Source: Laspinema palackyanum D2c
GTDB lineage: Bacteria; Cyanobacteriota; Cyanobacteriia; Cyanobacteriales; Laspinemataceae
Assembly: GCF_025370875.1 (NCBI RefSeq)
Contig: NZ_JAMXFD010000008.1
Span: forward strand, 187,907 to 251,906
Direction of reading: 5' to 3'
Length of the DNA: 64,000 bases
The position numbers and the translations under genes are program-made. The notes under the pieces are model-generated. The model saw nothing but the letters and a program-made list of their open reading frames with translations, made no database searches and was not told the origin of the DNA. The first letter of the stretch is position 1, and every line of letters starts with the position of its first letter. This document shows, one piece after another, positions 1 through 8,786 of this stretch.

Positions 1-206
1 AATATCAAAAACCCCAAAATTGATAAACCAATCGTCCCGCCGATAGTAATTAATCGATCGGTTGTAGTCGCTTGAGGAGTAGCGGGGGATGGATCAACTT
101 GAGCAATTTGGAGGGTGGAGAATTCCTTCTGGGGTTTGCGGGCGATCGCCACTCCAGAATCGGCGGGTTTGGGAGTTGAGACAGAGCCTTGAACAATCCG
201 TTGCAT
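1..206 (-). CDS. Partial membrane protein, N-terminus only (possibly flotillin-like)
   Basis: An open frame begins at the ATG complementary to 204-206 and runs off the left edge, giving 68 residues. A good ribosome-binding site (AAGGAAG) lies about 7 bases upstream. The visible part is a hydrophilic Pro/Thr/Gln-rich stretch of about 50 residues, followed by the start of a hydrophobic segment (LITIGGTIGLSILGFLI) that looks like a membrane helix. It lies 96 bp downstream of an NfeD/YqiJ-like gene on the same strand. In many bacteria such genes precede a flotillin (YqiK/YuaG), so a flotillin-like protein is plausible. The conserved SPFH domain lies outside the window, so the function is inference only. 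Confidence 0.6.
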   Translation of the reverse strand, partial: MQRIVQGSVSTPKPADSGVAIARKPQKEFSTLQIAQVDPSPATPQATTTDRLITIGGTIGLSILGFLI

Positions 207-302
207 AGCGTTGGCTTCCTTTCAGATTGAGTAAACTAAAGAATGTTCTTCGAGTATTCTGTAAAGCTTAGAGAAAATTGCGCCCTTCTTTATCTCGGCG
301 AT

Positions 303-905
303 TTATTGGGGTTGGAGTAACTCATTGGAGTCTTCCGACACCACCCACAGACGATTGTTTTTCAGACCCACAATCAAAACTCGGTCTCCTTTATTAAAAG
401 ACCTTGACTCATCAGTAAAGGCCATAAATTCCACATTGGACCCTTTAATATTCACGCGGACCTTGCCTTTGCTTTCACAATTGAAAGGCAGGAGGACCGT
501 CGCTGAGAGTCCGACTAAATCACTAGAACGGGTGAGACTATTAGCATAACGTTGGCTGAGACTTCGGAGACTCCACACCATCGTACTGCCACAAAAAATT
601 CCCATTCCCGCCGCAATTTTGGCAACCAGCTCGGGAGCCATTTCAGGGCGTAGCCAATTTAAAAACAGTCCAGTTAATCCAAAAAAACAACTCCCGAAGG
701 TCCAAAATTTTAGACTAAAGAACGGCAAAATGAACATCCGCTTTAGCCAACTTCCCCGTTTGAACTGGTTCAACTTCTGAGAGTGATCAGAAATTTCTAG
801 GTCCGCATCAAAGGCTACCCCGAAATCTGCACCGTCGAGTCCTCCAATCGCCGCGAACAGGATAAAAAGACCCCCAATGCCGAAACAAAAAAGATAAATA
901 GGCAT
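303..905 (-). CDS. NfeD/YqiJ-like membrane protein with C-terminal OB-fold-type domain
   Basis: A 200-residue protein. Residues 1-22 form an N-terminal hydrophobic helix, and two more hydrophobic segments lie near residues 58-85 and 92-112. A soluble C-terminal part (about 130-198) of beta-strand character contains GKVRVNIKG and KGDRVLIVG, typical of the OB-fold at the end of NfeD/YqiJ/YuaF proteins. In that family the OB-fold faces the cytoplasm and the protein partners with flotillins in membrane microdomains. The gene is followed after 96 bp by a partial membrane-protein gene on the same strand, which fits a two-gene yqiJ-yqiK-like operon. The family call rests on architecture and motif style rather than a catalytic signature. 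Confidence 0.6.
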   Translation of the reverse strand: MPIYLFCFGIGGLFILFAAIGGLDGADFGVAFDADLEISDHSQKLNQFKRGSWLKRMFILPFFSLKFWTFGSCFFGLTGLFLNWLRPEMAPELVAKIAAGMGIFCGSTMVWSLRSLSQRYANSLTRSSDLVGLSATVLLPFNCESKGKVRVNIKGSNVEFMAFTDESRSFNKGDRVLIVGLKNNRLWVVSEDSNELLQPQ

Positions 906-1229
906 GATTTTAATAGCCTCGTCTGCATATCAAGGGTTCAGACTCTATTAATTGTCGCAAAAAAAACTCCTAACGTCCAGTTTTGTTACGAAAATTTGTG
1001 ATAGGGAGGATTGCCACTGCGGTGACAACAACCGCCCTCCCCCGGAAGTGACGGGAAGCGGGGACCGCCGACAACATCCCAACCGAGGGACTGAGGCAAT
1101 TTCCGCAGCCTCTGGTATCCTGGAGTTGGCCTCAAATCCGGAGAAGTTGCCGGAATCGCGCCGGAGTTGTCGGAAATCGCCCCACTTTTTCTGAGATAAT
1201 AATCTGCCTACCTCTAAAATAAGGAAACC
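906..1229. other. Divergent intergenic region before proS
   Basis: The region lies between the divergent NfeD-like gene and proS. The middle part is G+C rich with degenerate GGAAGTTGCCGGAAT-like repeats around 1110-1190. An open frame here has a weak TTG start and low-complexity composition and is not convincing. Only the proS ribosome-binding site (AAGGAAA, 1221-1227) is clear. Confidence 0.4.
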
Positions 1230-1232
1230 GTG

Positions 1233-3050
1233 ATGCGCTTATCACAAATGCTGTTTGTTACCCTCCGTGAAGACCCCGCAGAAGCGGAAATTCCCAGTCA
1301 TAAACTCCTGTTAAGGGCCGGTTATATCCGGCGGATTGCCAGTGGGGTTTATGCTTATTTGCCTTTGATGTGGCGGGTTCTCAAAAAAGTCTCCAATATT
1401 GTCCGCGAGGAAATGGACGCCACAGGTGCTCAAGAATGTCTGTTGCCGCAACTCCAACCAGCAGAGTTATGGCAAGAGTCAGGACGGTGGGAGACTTACA
1501 CCAAGGCAGAAGGAATTATGTTTGCCCTCACCGATCGCCAGGAACGAGAAATGGGTTTAGGACCGACCCATGAAGAAGTGATCACCGCCATCGCCCGGGA
1601 TATGATTCGGTCTTATCGTCAACTTCCCCTCCATTTGTATCAAATTCAAACTAAATTTCGCGATGAAATTCGTCCCCGTTTTGGATTAATGCGCGGACGA
1701 GAATTCATTATGAAAGATGGCTATTCTTTCCATACAGACGAAGCCAGTTTACAGAAAACTTATGCGGATATGGACTGGGCGTATAGCAATATGTTTCGCC
1801 GTTGTGGCTTAGAATTTCGCGCAGTTCAAGCGGATTCTGGGGCCATTGGTGGGGCGGCATCCCAGGAATTTATGATTTTGGCAGAAGCGGGAGAGGATGA
1901 AGTTCTTTATACCGAAGATGGTAAATATGCCGCCAACGTAGAAAAAGCCACCTCCTTACCTGCCGATGCGAAACCCAGTGCTTTTGTTCTCTATGAAAAA
2001 CGAGAAACTCCCAATACCAACACCATTGATAAACTCTGTCAATTCCTCAACTGTTCCCCCACGGAAGTGGTTAAAAATATCATTTACCGCGTGGTCTATG
2101 ACAATGGGAGAATGGTGTTGGTCTTGGTGAGTATTCGGGGCGACCTACAAGTGAACGAGGTGAAACTTTATAATGCCTTAAGCCAACTCGCCCCCAATTA
2201 TGGCGGAAATGCGATTATTGCCCTGGATATTCCTTCGGAACAAGTCCAACAACAATTAACCCTCAAACCCTTACCTATCGGATATATTGGTCCAGATTTA
2301 GCGGATAATTATATCACACCGGCAGAACATTTGCAACCGGAGTTTTTAAGATTTGCCGATCGCACTGTGGTGGAGTTAAAGAATTTTGTCACCGGGGCCA
2401 ATGAGACCGGCTATCATGTTGTCGGTGCCAATTGGGGGGAACAGTTTCCTTTAAGCGATCGCATCGTCGATTTACGCAAATCCCAAGCAGGCGATCGGGC
2501 GGTTCATAACCCCAGTCAACTCCTCAAAAGTGCCAGAGGCATCGAAGTCGGGCACATCTTCCAACTTGGGACTAAATATTCTCAAGCCTTGGGGGCAACC
2601 TATACCAATGAACAAGGGGATAGCGTCCCCTTAGTAATGGGATGTTATGGCGTAGGAGTCTCCCGATTAGCTCAGGCTGCCGTAGAGCAATCTTATGATA
2701 AAGATGGCATCATTTGGCCCGTGGCCATTGCTCCCTATCATGCCATTATTTGCATTCCCAATATTTCCGATGCTGAACAGGTGGAAGTCGCAGAAAACCT
2801 CTACAAGGAACTCAATGCCGTCGGCATCGAAACCCTCTTAGATGACCGGGAAGAACGGGCGGGAGTCAAATTTAAAGATGCTGATTTAGTAGGAATTCCC
2901 TATCGAATTGTGACGGGTCGGTCTCTCAAAGCCGGTAAAGTAGAAGTCGTTGAACGCGCTACTAAAACTTCCCATGAAATTTCCATCTCTGAAGTTGCAG
3001 CGACCCTCAAAACATGGATTGATGAAGCTTTGTCTTCGGCGGTTAGGTAA
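1233..3050 (+). CDS. proS: Prolyl-tRNA synthetase (bacterial type)
   Basis: Cytoplasmic class II aminoacyl-tRNA synthetase that charges tRNA-Pro. The class II motifs are present: motif 2 around [17 protein letters not shown], followed by KDGYSFH, and motif 3 in [14 protein letters not shown]. Between them lies the bacterial insertion domain (about residues 225-400), a YbaK-like editing domain that hydrolyses Ala-tRNA-Pro. The C-terminal anticodon-binding domain covers about 495-600. The length of 605 residues is slightly longer than the E. coli enzyme. A GTG at 1230 precedes the ATG at 1233; AAGGA at 1221 is better spaced for the ATG, so 1233 is preferred. The gene stands alone, with no operon partner on its strand. 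Confidence 0.96.
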   Translation: MRLSQMLFVTLREDPAEAEIPSHKLLLRAGYIRRIASGVYAYLPLMWRVLKKVSNIVREEMDATGAQECLLPQLQPAELWQESGRWETYTKAEGIMFALTDRQEREMGLGPTHEEVITAIARDMIRSYRQLPLHLYQIQTKFRDEIRPRFGLMRGREFIMKDGYSFHTDEASLQKTYADMDWAYSNMFRRCGLEFRAVQADSGAIGGAASQEFMILAEAGEDEVLYTEDGKYAANVEKATSLPADAKPSAFVLYEKRETPNTNTIDKLCQFLNCSPTEVVKNIIYRVVYDNGRMVLVLVSIRGDLQVNEVKLYNALSQLAPNYGGNAIIALDIPSEQVQQQLTLKPLPIGYIGPDLADNYITPAEHLQPEFLRFADRTVVELKNFVTGANETGYHVVGANWGEQFPLSDRIVDLRKSQAGDRAVHNPSQLLKSARGIEVGHIFQLGTKYSQALGATYTNEQGDSVPLVMGCYGVGVSRLAQAAVEQSYDKDGIIWPVAIAPYHAIICIPNISDAEQVEVAENLYKELNAVGIETLLDDREERAGVKFKDADLVGIPYRIVTGRSLKAGKVEVVERATKTSHEISISEVAATLKTWIDEALSSAVR

Positions 3051-3135
3051 CCTGAGCAAGGGTGCTTTAAAAGTTGTTTCCGAGATTAGCTGACCAACCC
3101 TAATCCTTGGCAAAAATAGGGAGAATCTCCTAAAT

Positions 3136-3209
3136 GGGAGCATCTTGCTCCCTAACCCTTTGCCATAATTAGGGAAAACCCACCGAAGGAGGGGGAGCAT
3201 CTTGCTCCC
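3136..3209. repeat. Two copies of a short hairpin repeat (GGGAGCA-TCT-TGCTCCC)
   Basis: Perfect 7-bp inverted repeats with a 3-nt loop occur at 3136-3152 and 3193-3209, and a third half-site (TGCTCCC) lies near 3231. They sit in the proS-lmeA gap, about 85 bp after the proS stop. They look like a dispersed cyanobacterial repeat and may also end proS transcription, although no U-tract follows. Confidence 0.7.
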
Positions 3210-3325
3210 TACTGCTTTGCCGGAAGAAAAATGCTCCCACTCCTGAATTTTACTGCAATCATACAGGATTCAGACTCGCGATAGAAACCTCGATACCCGA
3301 TGCTTCCCTCTCTCATCAAACCCGA

Positions 3326-4117
3326 ATGGAATTTTTCACCCTTCTGCTCACCAGTCTGTTTACTTTAGTCTCTCCTGCGGGGATTGCCTTAGATACTTTA
3401 GCCGAACAAAATATTCGCGATCGCCTCTTTGCAGCAGAAGAACTCGAAGTCCGCATTGATAACACCCCCAGTTATCAATTACTCGAGGGAAAGGTCGATC
3501 GCCTGCGAATTGCGGGCCGGGGATTATCATTAATCCCAGGGTTAAGACTTGATAGTTTAGAAATAGAAACCGACGCCATTGATGTCAACCCTAGAGAGTT
3601 CGGACGAGGTTCCGGAAATAGCCCCATCCGGGGATTACAAAAACCGTTACAGGCAGCAGTTCGAGTTTCGGTAACCGAGGCCGATATCAATACCGCCTTG
3701 CAGTCCCCGGAACTTTATAATCAAATGCAAACTCTAGCCTTGAGCTTATTTGATTCTCCCTTAATTCAACAAATTGCCACCCGTTATACCCTAGTTAATC
3801 GGCAAGTTACTTTTTTACCCAATAACCGAATCCGATTCCAATCTCAAATTCAAGAACGGGGATATAATGATTTCCTAACCTTAACCGTAGAAACCGGCAT
3901 CAATATCATTGAGGGTCAACAATTACAACTCCTTTCCCCCGCTGTGTGGGTGAACGATCGCCCAGCACCCCGACGATTAGTCACGGGACTCTTAGATTTA
4001 ACCCGCCGGTTTAATTTACAGCGCTTAGAAAATCGAGGTCTGCGATCGCGGGTTTTGCAATTTAACCTCACCCCAGTCGGGGCAGAAATTGCCCTATTTG
4101 TGGCACTCAACCCTTAG
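3326..4117 (+). CDS. LmeA/DUF2993 family phospholipid-binding protein, copy 1
   Basis: A 263-residue protein. The start (MEFFTLLLTSLFTLVSP) is hydrophobic and could act as a signal or membrane anchor. The rest matches the cyanobacterial DUF2993/LmeA style: an amphipathic segment with LEVRIDNTPSYQLLEGKVDRLRIAGRG, then repeated beta-strand segments, ending in LQFNLTPVGAEIALF. Members of this family bind phospholipid and act in the periplasm or envelope; the exact role in cyanobacteria is not known. A second copy (6798-7628) has the same order of motifs, so the two are paralogues separated by a HEAT-repeat gene. No strong ribosome-binding site precedes the ATG. Confidence 0.75.
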   Translation: MEFFTLLLTSLFTLVSPAGIALDTLAEQNIRDRLFAAEELEVRIDNTPSYQLLEGKVDRLRIAGRGLSLIPGLRLDSLEIETDAIDVNPREFGRGSGNSPIRGLQKPLQAAVRVSVTEADINTALQSPELYNQMQTLALSLFDSPLIQQIATRYTLVNRQVTFLPNNRIRFQSQIQERGYNDFLTLTVETGINIIEGQQLQLLSPAVWVNDRPAPRRLVTGLLDLTRRFNLQRLENRGLRSRVLQFNLTPVGAEIALFVALNP

Positions 4118-4140
4118 ACTAGAGCGGAAAGACCAACCCC

Positions 4141-4262
4141 CGACGTCCCCTGTGGTGAATGTCTCCGGGACTCCTCGGCTTTGTCTGCTCAAAGCACTCC
4201 CGTGTGAGTTACCACCCTAACCGAGGAATCCTAGTGGTGTGCCTCCACAGACAAGGGGCAGA
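4141..4262 (+). ncRNA. Candidate structured RNA, 6S RNA-like architecture
   Basis: This gap folds into nested stems. The outer stem is CCCCTGT (4147-4153) with ACAAGGGG (4251-4258). A large internal bubble follows. The inner stem GGGACTCCTCGG (4167-4178) pairs with CCGAGGAATCC (4221-4231) with one mismatch. Apical hairpins are GCTTTG/CAAAGC (4178-4183 with 4190-4195) and ACTC/GAGT (4196-4209). A closing stem, central bubble and apical stem are the hallmark of 6S RNA, which cyanobacteria encode. The assignment is by shape only, and the element could instead be a 5' leader of the downstream HEAT gene. Confidence 0.35.
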
Positions 4263-4301
4263 TATTCAGATAGACTGAGCTAGAGGAGTATTGAAAATGG
4301 T

Positions 4302-6644
4302 ATGGATGTGGGGGACAGTATGAACGCCGAACGGTTTGCTTTTAAGCTGATTGTGGAAAAAACTGAAAATTGGGGAGAAGATCCCGTAACCCTACCGGAC
4401 AATCTACCTCGTTCTGAGGCGGGGGAAAAAGCCCTCAGTGAATTTTTGCAAGTGATGCAGCTTGAACTAGAGGATGCTCGCTTAGAGGAGTCGCAGGTGC
4501 AGGAGTACCGGGAACCCCTAACGCAATTCGTCTTGCAACCGTTGGTACAGGAAACCCTGTTAGGAGTTTTTGACAAAGACTGCAAAACTATCTCTACAGA
4601 GACTTTAGGGCAAACCTGGACTCAGCTCAATTTGAAGGCCCTCCCCCAAGGGTTTAATTGGGAAGCCGTAGCGCGAATCTATTTCAAACAAATTAAAGCC
4701 TTTGTTCACGCCAGAGAATTAGTCGATCGCCTGCTGAACTCCAACGGAGAAGATGCACTCACCCTGGATGACATCAAACGGGATGTATTCCTGCAACATC
4801 TGTTTGATGAACCCTGGCATGAAGTGATGCGGCAAATCGTCAGGATGATTCCGCCGGAATTGGCGGCAGAATTACTCGATTCTCTGATAGAAAACCAAGT
4901 CGAACCCTCGAACTTTACTCACTTATTTGTAGCGGCAGAATGTCTGGCGGTTTTGCCCGAGCGCACCGCATTGACATCCACAGCGAATCAACTGCGCGAT
5001 CGCCTGCAATCCTTAACCCAATATCCGGAAGTGGATGAACTCATCCTCACCCGCCTGCGCGCCATTTCCACCCTGGCGCGAGTCTGGAAAACGGACCCGG
5101 ATACCCTTCCCTGGTTACAATCTTTAGCCGAATCCCCCGTTGCCGAAACTATCCGCATGAGTGCGGTGGATGAAATCGCCCTCTGTTGGAAAGAACGCCC
5201 AGAGATTCTCTCCTGGCTCAAAACCTTAGCACAATCGTCCGTTGCTGAAATTACCCGGGTGAGTGCGGTGCGATCGCTGGCGACTCACTACCGCCAGGAC
5301 CCGGAGATTCTCCCCCTGCTCAAAACCTTAGCCCAAAGCGATCGCTATTGGCTGGTCCGGGAGGCGGCATTAGAAGAGTTGGCCGAGGGATGGCACGATG
5401 ATCCCCAGACCTTTTCCCTGATTGCGGCGATCGCTCAATCCGATTCCGAGGCCGATGTGAGAGAGGCGGCCGTAGAAGAACTCGCCAGAGGTTGGAGTCA
5501 CGACCAGGAAACTGCTGCCTTAATTGGCACTTTAGCCGAGTCTGATGAAGATTGGCACGTCAGAATTGCCGCCATGCAGCAGTTTGCGATCGCCTGGTAT
5601 GACAAGGCATCCACCCTAGGTTGGCTAAGAACTCGTGCCCTTTGTGATCCCGATTGGCACGTCAGAATTGCTGCCATGCAGCAGATTGCTACCGGCTGGT
5701 TTGATGACCCCGAAACCGTCGCCTGGTTGCGCGATCGTATTGTTTCTGATGACACCTGGCAGGTGCGCGTTGCTGCCTTACAACTGGCGGCAGCTTGGTT
5801 TGAAGACCCGAAAACCTTACCGATTCTCAAAGAAATCGCCTCCTCAGACCGCGATCGCCGGGTCCGGGAAGCCGCAGTGCACGAGTTTACTCGCACTTGG
5901 AAGGATGACCCGGAACTGTTACCGATTCTCAAATCCCGCGCGACTCAGGACGAACATTGGCAGGTGCGCGTCGCTGCCTTACAGCAACTGGCGACGGGAT
6001 GGTATGACGACCCGGAAACTTTACCGATTCTCAAGATACAAGCGGTCAATGATCAGTCTTCTGATGTGAGAATGACTACCTTGCGAGAACTGGCTTCCGG
6101 GTGGTTTGATGACCCCGAAACCTTGCCCATTTTGAAAAGTCGGGCTACCTCGGATCAAGGGTGGGATGTGAGAATTGTTGCCCTGCGAGAATTGGCAACG
6201 GGTTGGAAGGAACATTCGGAAACTTGGAGCATTGTCAAAAGCCGCGCTCAATCCGATGACAATTGGGCCGTGCGTCTGGCCGGGGCGATCGAGTTAGTGA
6301 CCCACTGGCCCCAAAACCCGGAAACGTTGGAGATTGTCAAAGCCCGGGCTTGTACCGATGAGGATTCGTTTGTGAGACTCTCGGCCCTGCAACAGCTCGT
6401 TAAGGGGGGATGGGATGATGCTGCTGTATTTGCCGTTTTGTGCGATCGCGCCGTCAATGATCCGTTTGTGCCGTTACAAGATGGTGCGCTCAATCCTCGA
6501 CTTACGGCCCTAGAAGCCATCGTCCAGTATTATGGGGATCACCCAGAAACTCTCCCCTTAATCCGCGATCGGGCCCAATCCGACCCCGATGAAAAAGTGC
6601 GGGCCTTTGCTCAATCCATCTTAGGCACCCCGGGCCCAAACTAG
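4302..6644 (+). CDS. HEAT-repeat (PBS-lyase-type) protein
   Basis: A 780-residue soluble protein. Residues 1 to about 265 form an acidic, mostly helical N-terminal region without a recognised motif. From about 265 to the end there are roughly 15 tandem repeats of 31-32 residues with the consensus W-DDPETLPILK-A-SD-W-VR-AAL-ELA-GW, which is the HEAT-like pattern of a protein-binding solenoid. Such proteins act as scaffolds or as lyase/chaperone relatives in cyanobacteria; no catalytic site is visible. The start is uncertain. ATG 4302 lies 13 bases after GAGGAG, while ATG 4320 follows a GGGGGA. A tiny eight-codon frame (4297-4323) uses the better-spaced GAGGAG and stops by ATGA overlap on ATG 4320, which could couple translation. 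Confidence 0.85.
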   Translation: MDVGDSMNAERFAFKLIVEKTENWGEDPVTLPDNLPRSEAGEKALSEFLQVMQLELEDARLEESQVQEYREPLTQFVLQPLVQETLLGVFDKDCKTISTETLGQTWTQLNLKALPQGFNWEAVARIYFKQIKAFVHARELVDRLLNSNGEDALTLDDIKRDVFLQHLFDEPWHEVMRQIVRMIPPELAAELLDSLIENQVEPSNFTHLFVAAECLAVLPERTALTSTANQLRDRLQSLTQYPEVDELILTRLRAISTLARVWKTDPDTLPWLQSLAESPVAETIRMSAVDEIALCWKERPEILSWLKTLAQSSVAEITRVSAVRSLATHYRQDPEILPLLKTLAQSDRYWLVREAALEELAEGWHDDPQTFSLIAAIAQSDSEADVREAAVEELARGWSHDQETAALIGTLAESDEDWHVRIAAMQQFAIAWYDKASTLGWLRTRALCDPDWHVRIAAMQQIATGWFDDPETVAWLRDRIVSDDTWQVRVAALQLAAAWFEDPKTLPILKEIASSDRDRRVREAAVHEFTRTWKDDPELLPILKSRATQDEHWQVRVAALQQLATGWYDDPETLPILKIQAVNDQSSDVRMTTLRELASGWFDDPETLPILKSRATSDQGWDVRIVALRELATGWKEHSETWSIVKSRAQSDDNWAVRLAGAIELVTHWPQNPETLEIVKARACTDEDSFVRLSALQQLVKGGWDDAAVFAVLCDRAVNDPFVPLQDGALNPRLTALEAIVQYYGDHPETLPLIRDRAQSDPDEKVRAFAQSILGTPGPN

Positions 6645-6667
6645 AGAGAGTATTTCTGGCTTACCCC

Positions 6668-6758
6668 TTGACAAAAATCCTCTTTTACCCATTAGGTTAA
6701 CAGCGATCGGTCCCAAGCTCGTCAGGGGTGACCGGCCAGACTGATCCCTCCTGACGAG
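6668..6758 (+). promoter_or_regulatory. Possible promoter and 5' leader hairpin of the second LmeA gene
   Basis: A perfect -35-like TTGACA lies at 6668-6673, but the -10 region (around TAGGTT, 6693-6698) is poor. Further down is a strong hairpin, CTCGTCAGG (6718-6726) with CCTGACGAG (6750-6758). The hairpin could be a terminator for the HEAT gene or part of the leader of the next gene. Confidence 0.35.
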
Positions 6759-6797
6759 TTTCCCCCCGGACTTAGCCTAATTCGTTAACAACAAATT

Positions 6798-7628
6798 ATG
6801 GAATTATTGACCCTCGTTTTAACCGGAATTCTCACCTTAGTGTCCCCCGTTGGGGTGACCTTTGATAATATCGCCGAGAGAGATATTCGCGAGGCCCTCC
6901 ATGATGCCGAACAGTTGGAAGTCCGACTGGATAATGCCCCAAACTACTCGCTACTTAGGGGCAATATCCAACGGTTACGCTTTGCGGGGCGGGGATTGTA
7001 CGTCACGCCGGAGCTTCGCATCGATACGGTGGAAATCGAAAGCGACCCGATCGCCGTCGATATTAACCGTCTCAACCAAGAAGACCGCCGCTCAATCCCG
7101 CGCTTTCTCCGGGAACCCTTACAAGGGGCGATGCGCGTAGTCATCACCGAGGCCGACCTCAACCGCGCCTTGCGATCGCCCGCTGCCGCTGAACCCCTGC
7201 GAGAACTCGGCATCGGGATCACCCGCACCAATGACCCGGAGGCCCAAAGGGACCCCCAACGCTTTCAAATTGTCAACCCCGAGGTGGAATTTTTAGCCAA
7301 TAATCGAGTGCGCTTCCAGTTAGAAATTGCCGATCGCCGGGATAATGAATCCGTGCAAATCGTTGTAGAGACCGGATTAGCCTCAATTAATGGGGCAAGA
7401 ATCCAAGCCATCAACCCGACCATCTGGATTAACAATGAAGAGGCCCCTCCTCAGTTGATTACAATTTTCTCCCGAATCCTCGATCGCGCCCTAGACCTCA
7501 GAAAATATGAAGACCGAGGATTATTTGCCCGGTTTTTAAAATTTGAACTGAGTCCCGATCTCCTAGAAGTTGCCGCCTTTATTCGCATCGATCAGCCCGA
7601 TGCGTTGTCGGTCTTGACTCGCGAGTAA
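6798..7628 (+). CDS. LmeA/DUF2993 family phospholipid-binding protein, copy 2
   Basis: A 276-residue paralogue of the protein at 3326-4117. It has the same hydrophobic N-terminus (MELLTLVLTGILTLVSP), the same LEVRLDN-P-Y-LL-G and LRFAGRGL motifs, and the same C-terminal pattern ending in FLKFELSP. A predicted beta-rich lipid-binding fold of the LmeA type in the envelope is inferred from the family. The two copies flank the HEAT-repeat gene and the structured RNA candidate, which suggests duplication around that locus or insertion between copies. No operon partner is obvious, because a gap of 150 bp with a hairpin precedes it. Confidence 0.75.
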   Translation: MELLTLVLTGILTLVSPVGVTFDNIAERDIREALHDAEQLEVRLDNAPNYSLLRGNIQRLRFAGRGLYVTPELRIDTVEIESDPIAVDINRLNQEDRRSIPRFLREPLQGAMRVVITEADLNRALRSPAAAEPLRELGIGITRTNDPEAQRDPQRFQIVNPEVEFLANNRVRFQLEIADRRDNESVQIVVETGLASINGARIQAINPTIWINNEEAPPQLITIFSRILDRALDLRKYEDRGLFARFLKFELSPDLLEVAAFIRIDQPDALSVLTRE

Positions 7629-7681
7629 GTTTTCGGGAAATTTAGCCGATTCCCTTGTAGTTTCTTGCCAAGGTCTACCGC

Positions 7682-7706
7682 CATCTTTAATTTTTTAATA
7701 AAGATG
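7682..7706 (+). terminator. AT-rich hairpin after LmeA copy 2
   Basis: CATCTTTA (7682-7689) pairs perfectly with TAAAGATG (7699-7706) around a U-rich loop, about 55 bp after the stop. The U-tract after the stem is imperfect, so termination is probable rather than certain. Confidence 0.45.
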
Positions 7707-7750
7707 TAGCTATTTGTTCTTAAGGCATTGGCGATCGCCAATTAACCCGA

Positions 7751-7847
7751 TGAGCGGCTCAGGGCTGGGAAGAATTCAGGGATGAGAACAGGTGATCCCC
7801 CGTACTGGATACCAAGGGAACCCTCAGAGGACTGAAACATCCGCTCA
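7751..7847 (+). other. Possible structured leader RNA before GerMN gene
   Basis: TGAGCGG (7751-7757) and CCGCTCA (7841-7847) are perfectly complementary and enclose about 83 nt with a weak internal hairpin (GGGAT/ATCCC). The sequence just inside the 3' arm, GGACTGAAACATC, resembles a conserved 23S rRNA stretch, but nothing else around it looks like rRNA. It ends about 68 bp before the GerMN start and may be a 5' leader structure. Confidence 0.25.
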
Positions 7848-7915
7848 GTTCAAAACCCCAAAATCCGCCTTTCTTATTAGTGAATATTGTTTAACCGTTG
7901 AGGAGAACTTTTGAT

Positions 7916-8569
7916 ATGCAAAATGGACAAACTCGCCGCATTCCCCTGGGTGTTATTGCCACCCTCTGTGCTGTCGTTGTCGCCGCAGGAGGTGGAACCG
8001 CTTGGTGGGCCGTGAATTCTCAAAAGGATCTCACTCTCAATGGCATGAATCCCGTTCCCACCCAACCCAGGGACCCCGGGGTAAATATCCCAGTCACCCA
8101 GGATCCGAATTTAACTCCTCCCACAGCGCTCAATCCCATCGAGCAATCGGTGCAAATTTATGTGGTCCAAGATAACGGGACCCAATTTGAATTGGCCTCT
8201 GTCCCGGTCTCCGTGCAGGCAACGGAAGAACCCGAGGCGGTGTTAAAAGCTGCCTTTGATCGCTTGGTCACTCAACCGCCCAATGGCGCTGGCTTTAGCG
8301 CAATTCCCCCGGGTACCCAAGTGCTGAATGTAGAGGTCAAGGAGAATGGCATCTATGTTAACCTCTCCCCTGAATTTACCTCCGGGGGTGGCAGTAGCTC
8401 GATGACGGCTAGATTAGGGCAGGTAGTTTATACGGCGACCACCTTGGATCCGAATGCCTCGGTCTGGATTTCCGTAGACGGGGAACCGTTGGAAGTCTTG
8501 GGGGGTGAAGGGTTAGATATTCCTCTGCCGATTACCCGCACTATTTTTGAGTCCGAGTTTCCGCTGTAA
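7916..8569 (+). CDS. GerMN domain protein, membrane-anchored
   Basis: A 217-residue protein. Residues 1-30 contain an uncleaved-looking membrane helix (IPLGVIATLCAVVVAAGGG), then a Pro/Asn-rich linker to about residue 70. The C-terminal part (about 75-215) is a GerMN domain with the features IYVVQDNGTQFELASVPV, then an AVLKAAFDRLVTQPPNGAG segment, then a GIYVNLSPEFTSGGGSSSM segment. The GerMN domain was first named from the germination protein GerM; in cyanobacteria its role is unknown, probably at the cell envelope. The ATG at 7916 is chosen because GAGGAG lies 10 bases upstream; a TTG at 7898 would overlap this site. Confidence 0.85.
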   Translation: MQNGQTRRIPLGVIATLCAVVVAAGGGTAWWAVNSQKDLTLNGMNPVPTQPRDPGVNIPVTQDPNLTPPTALNPIEQSVQIYVVQDNGTQFELASVPVSVQATEEPEAVLKAAFDRLVTQPPNGAGFSAIPPGTQVLNVEVKENGIYVNLSPEFTSGGGSSSMTARLGQVVYTATTLDPNASVWISVDGEPLEVLGGEGLDIPLPITRTIFESEFPL

Positions 8570-8593
8570 TTTATTGTCCTTGTCAACAGCATG

Positions 8594-8634
8594 GACCCCC
8601 CAAGTCTCCTCAATTCACAGGGGCTTGGGGGGTC
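8594..8634 (+). terminator. Strong hairpin after GerMN gene
   Basis: GACCCCCCAAG (8594-8604) pairs perfectly with CTTGGGGGGTC (8624-8634), with a loop of 19 nt, 25 bp after the stop. It is followed by AATTTG rather than a clean U-tract. It could also serve the convergent gene ending at 8787. Confidence 0.65.
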
Positions 8635-8786
8635 AATTTGTAGGGGATAAAACCTACATTCCCCAGGTTAGATCGCGCTCTAACGGATTAAGGGTTTTAA
8701 CGCCCTAACGCTTATGGAGTCAAAACTTCAGGCTTCAAAAACCTAAAAATATATTGAGAATAAAGATAGAGCTGCGGAATGGGAGT

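Noticed and set aside
952..1194. 80-codon open frame before proS
   Set aside because: Weak TTG start, no ribosome-binding site, low-complexity Arg/Pro/Ser composition, and no family resemblance.
7801..7840. Sequence GGACTGAAACATC resembling 23S rRNA
   Set aside because: Only about 13 bases match and no other rRNA segment is present. It is kept only as part of a low-confidence leader structure.
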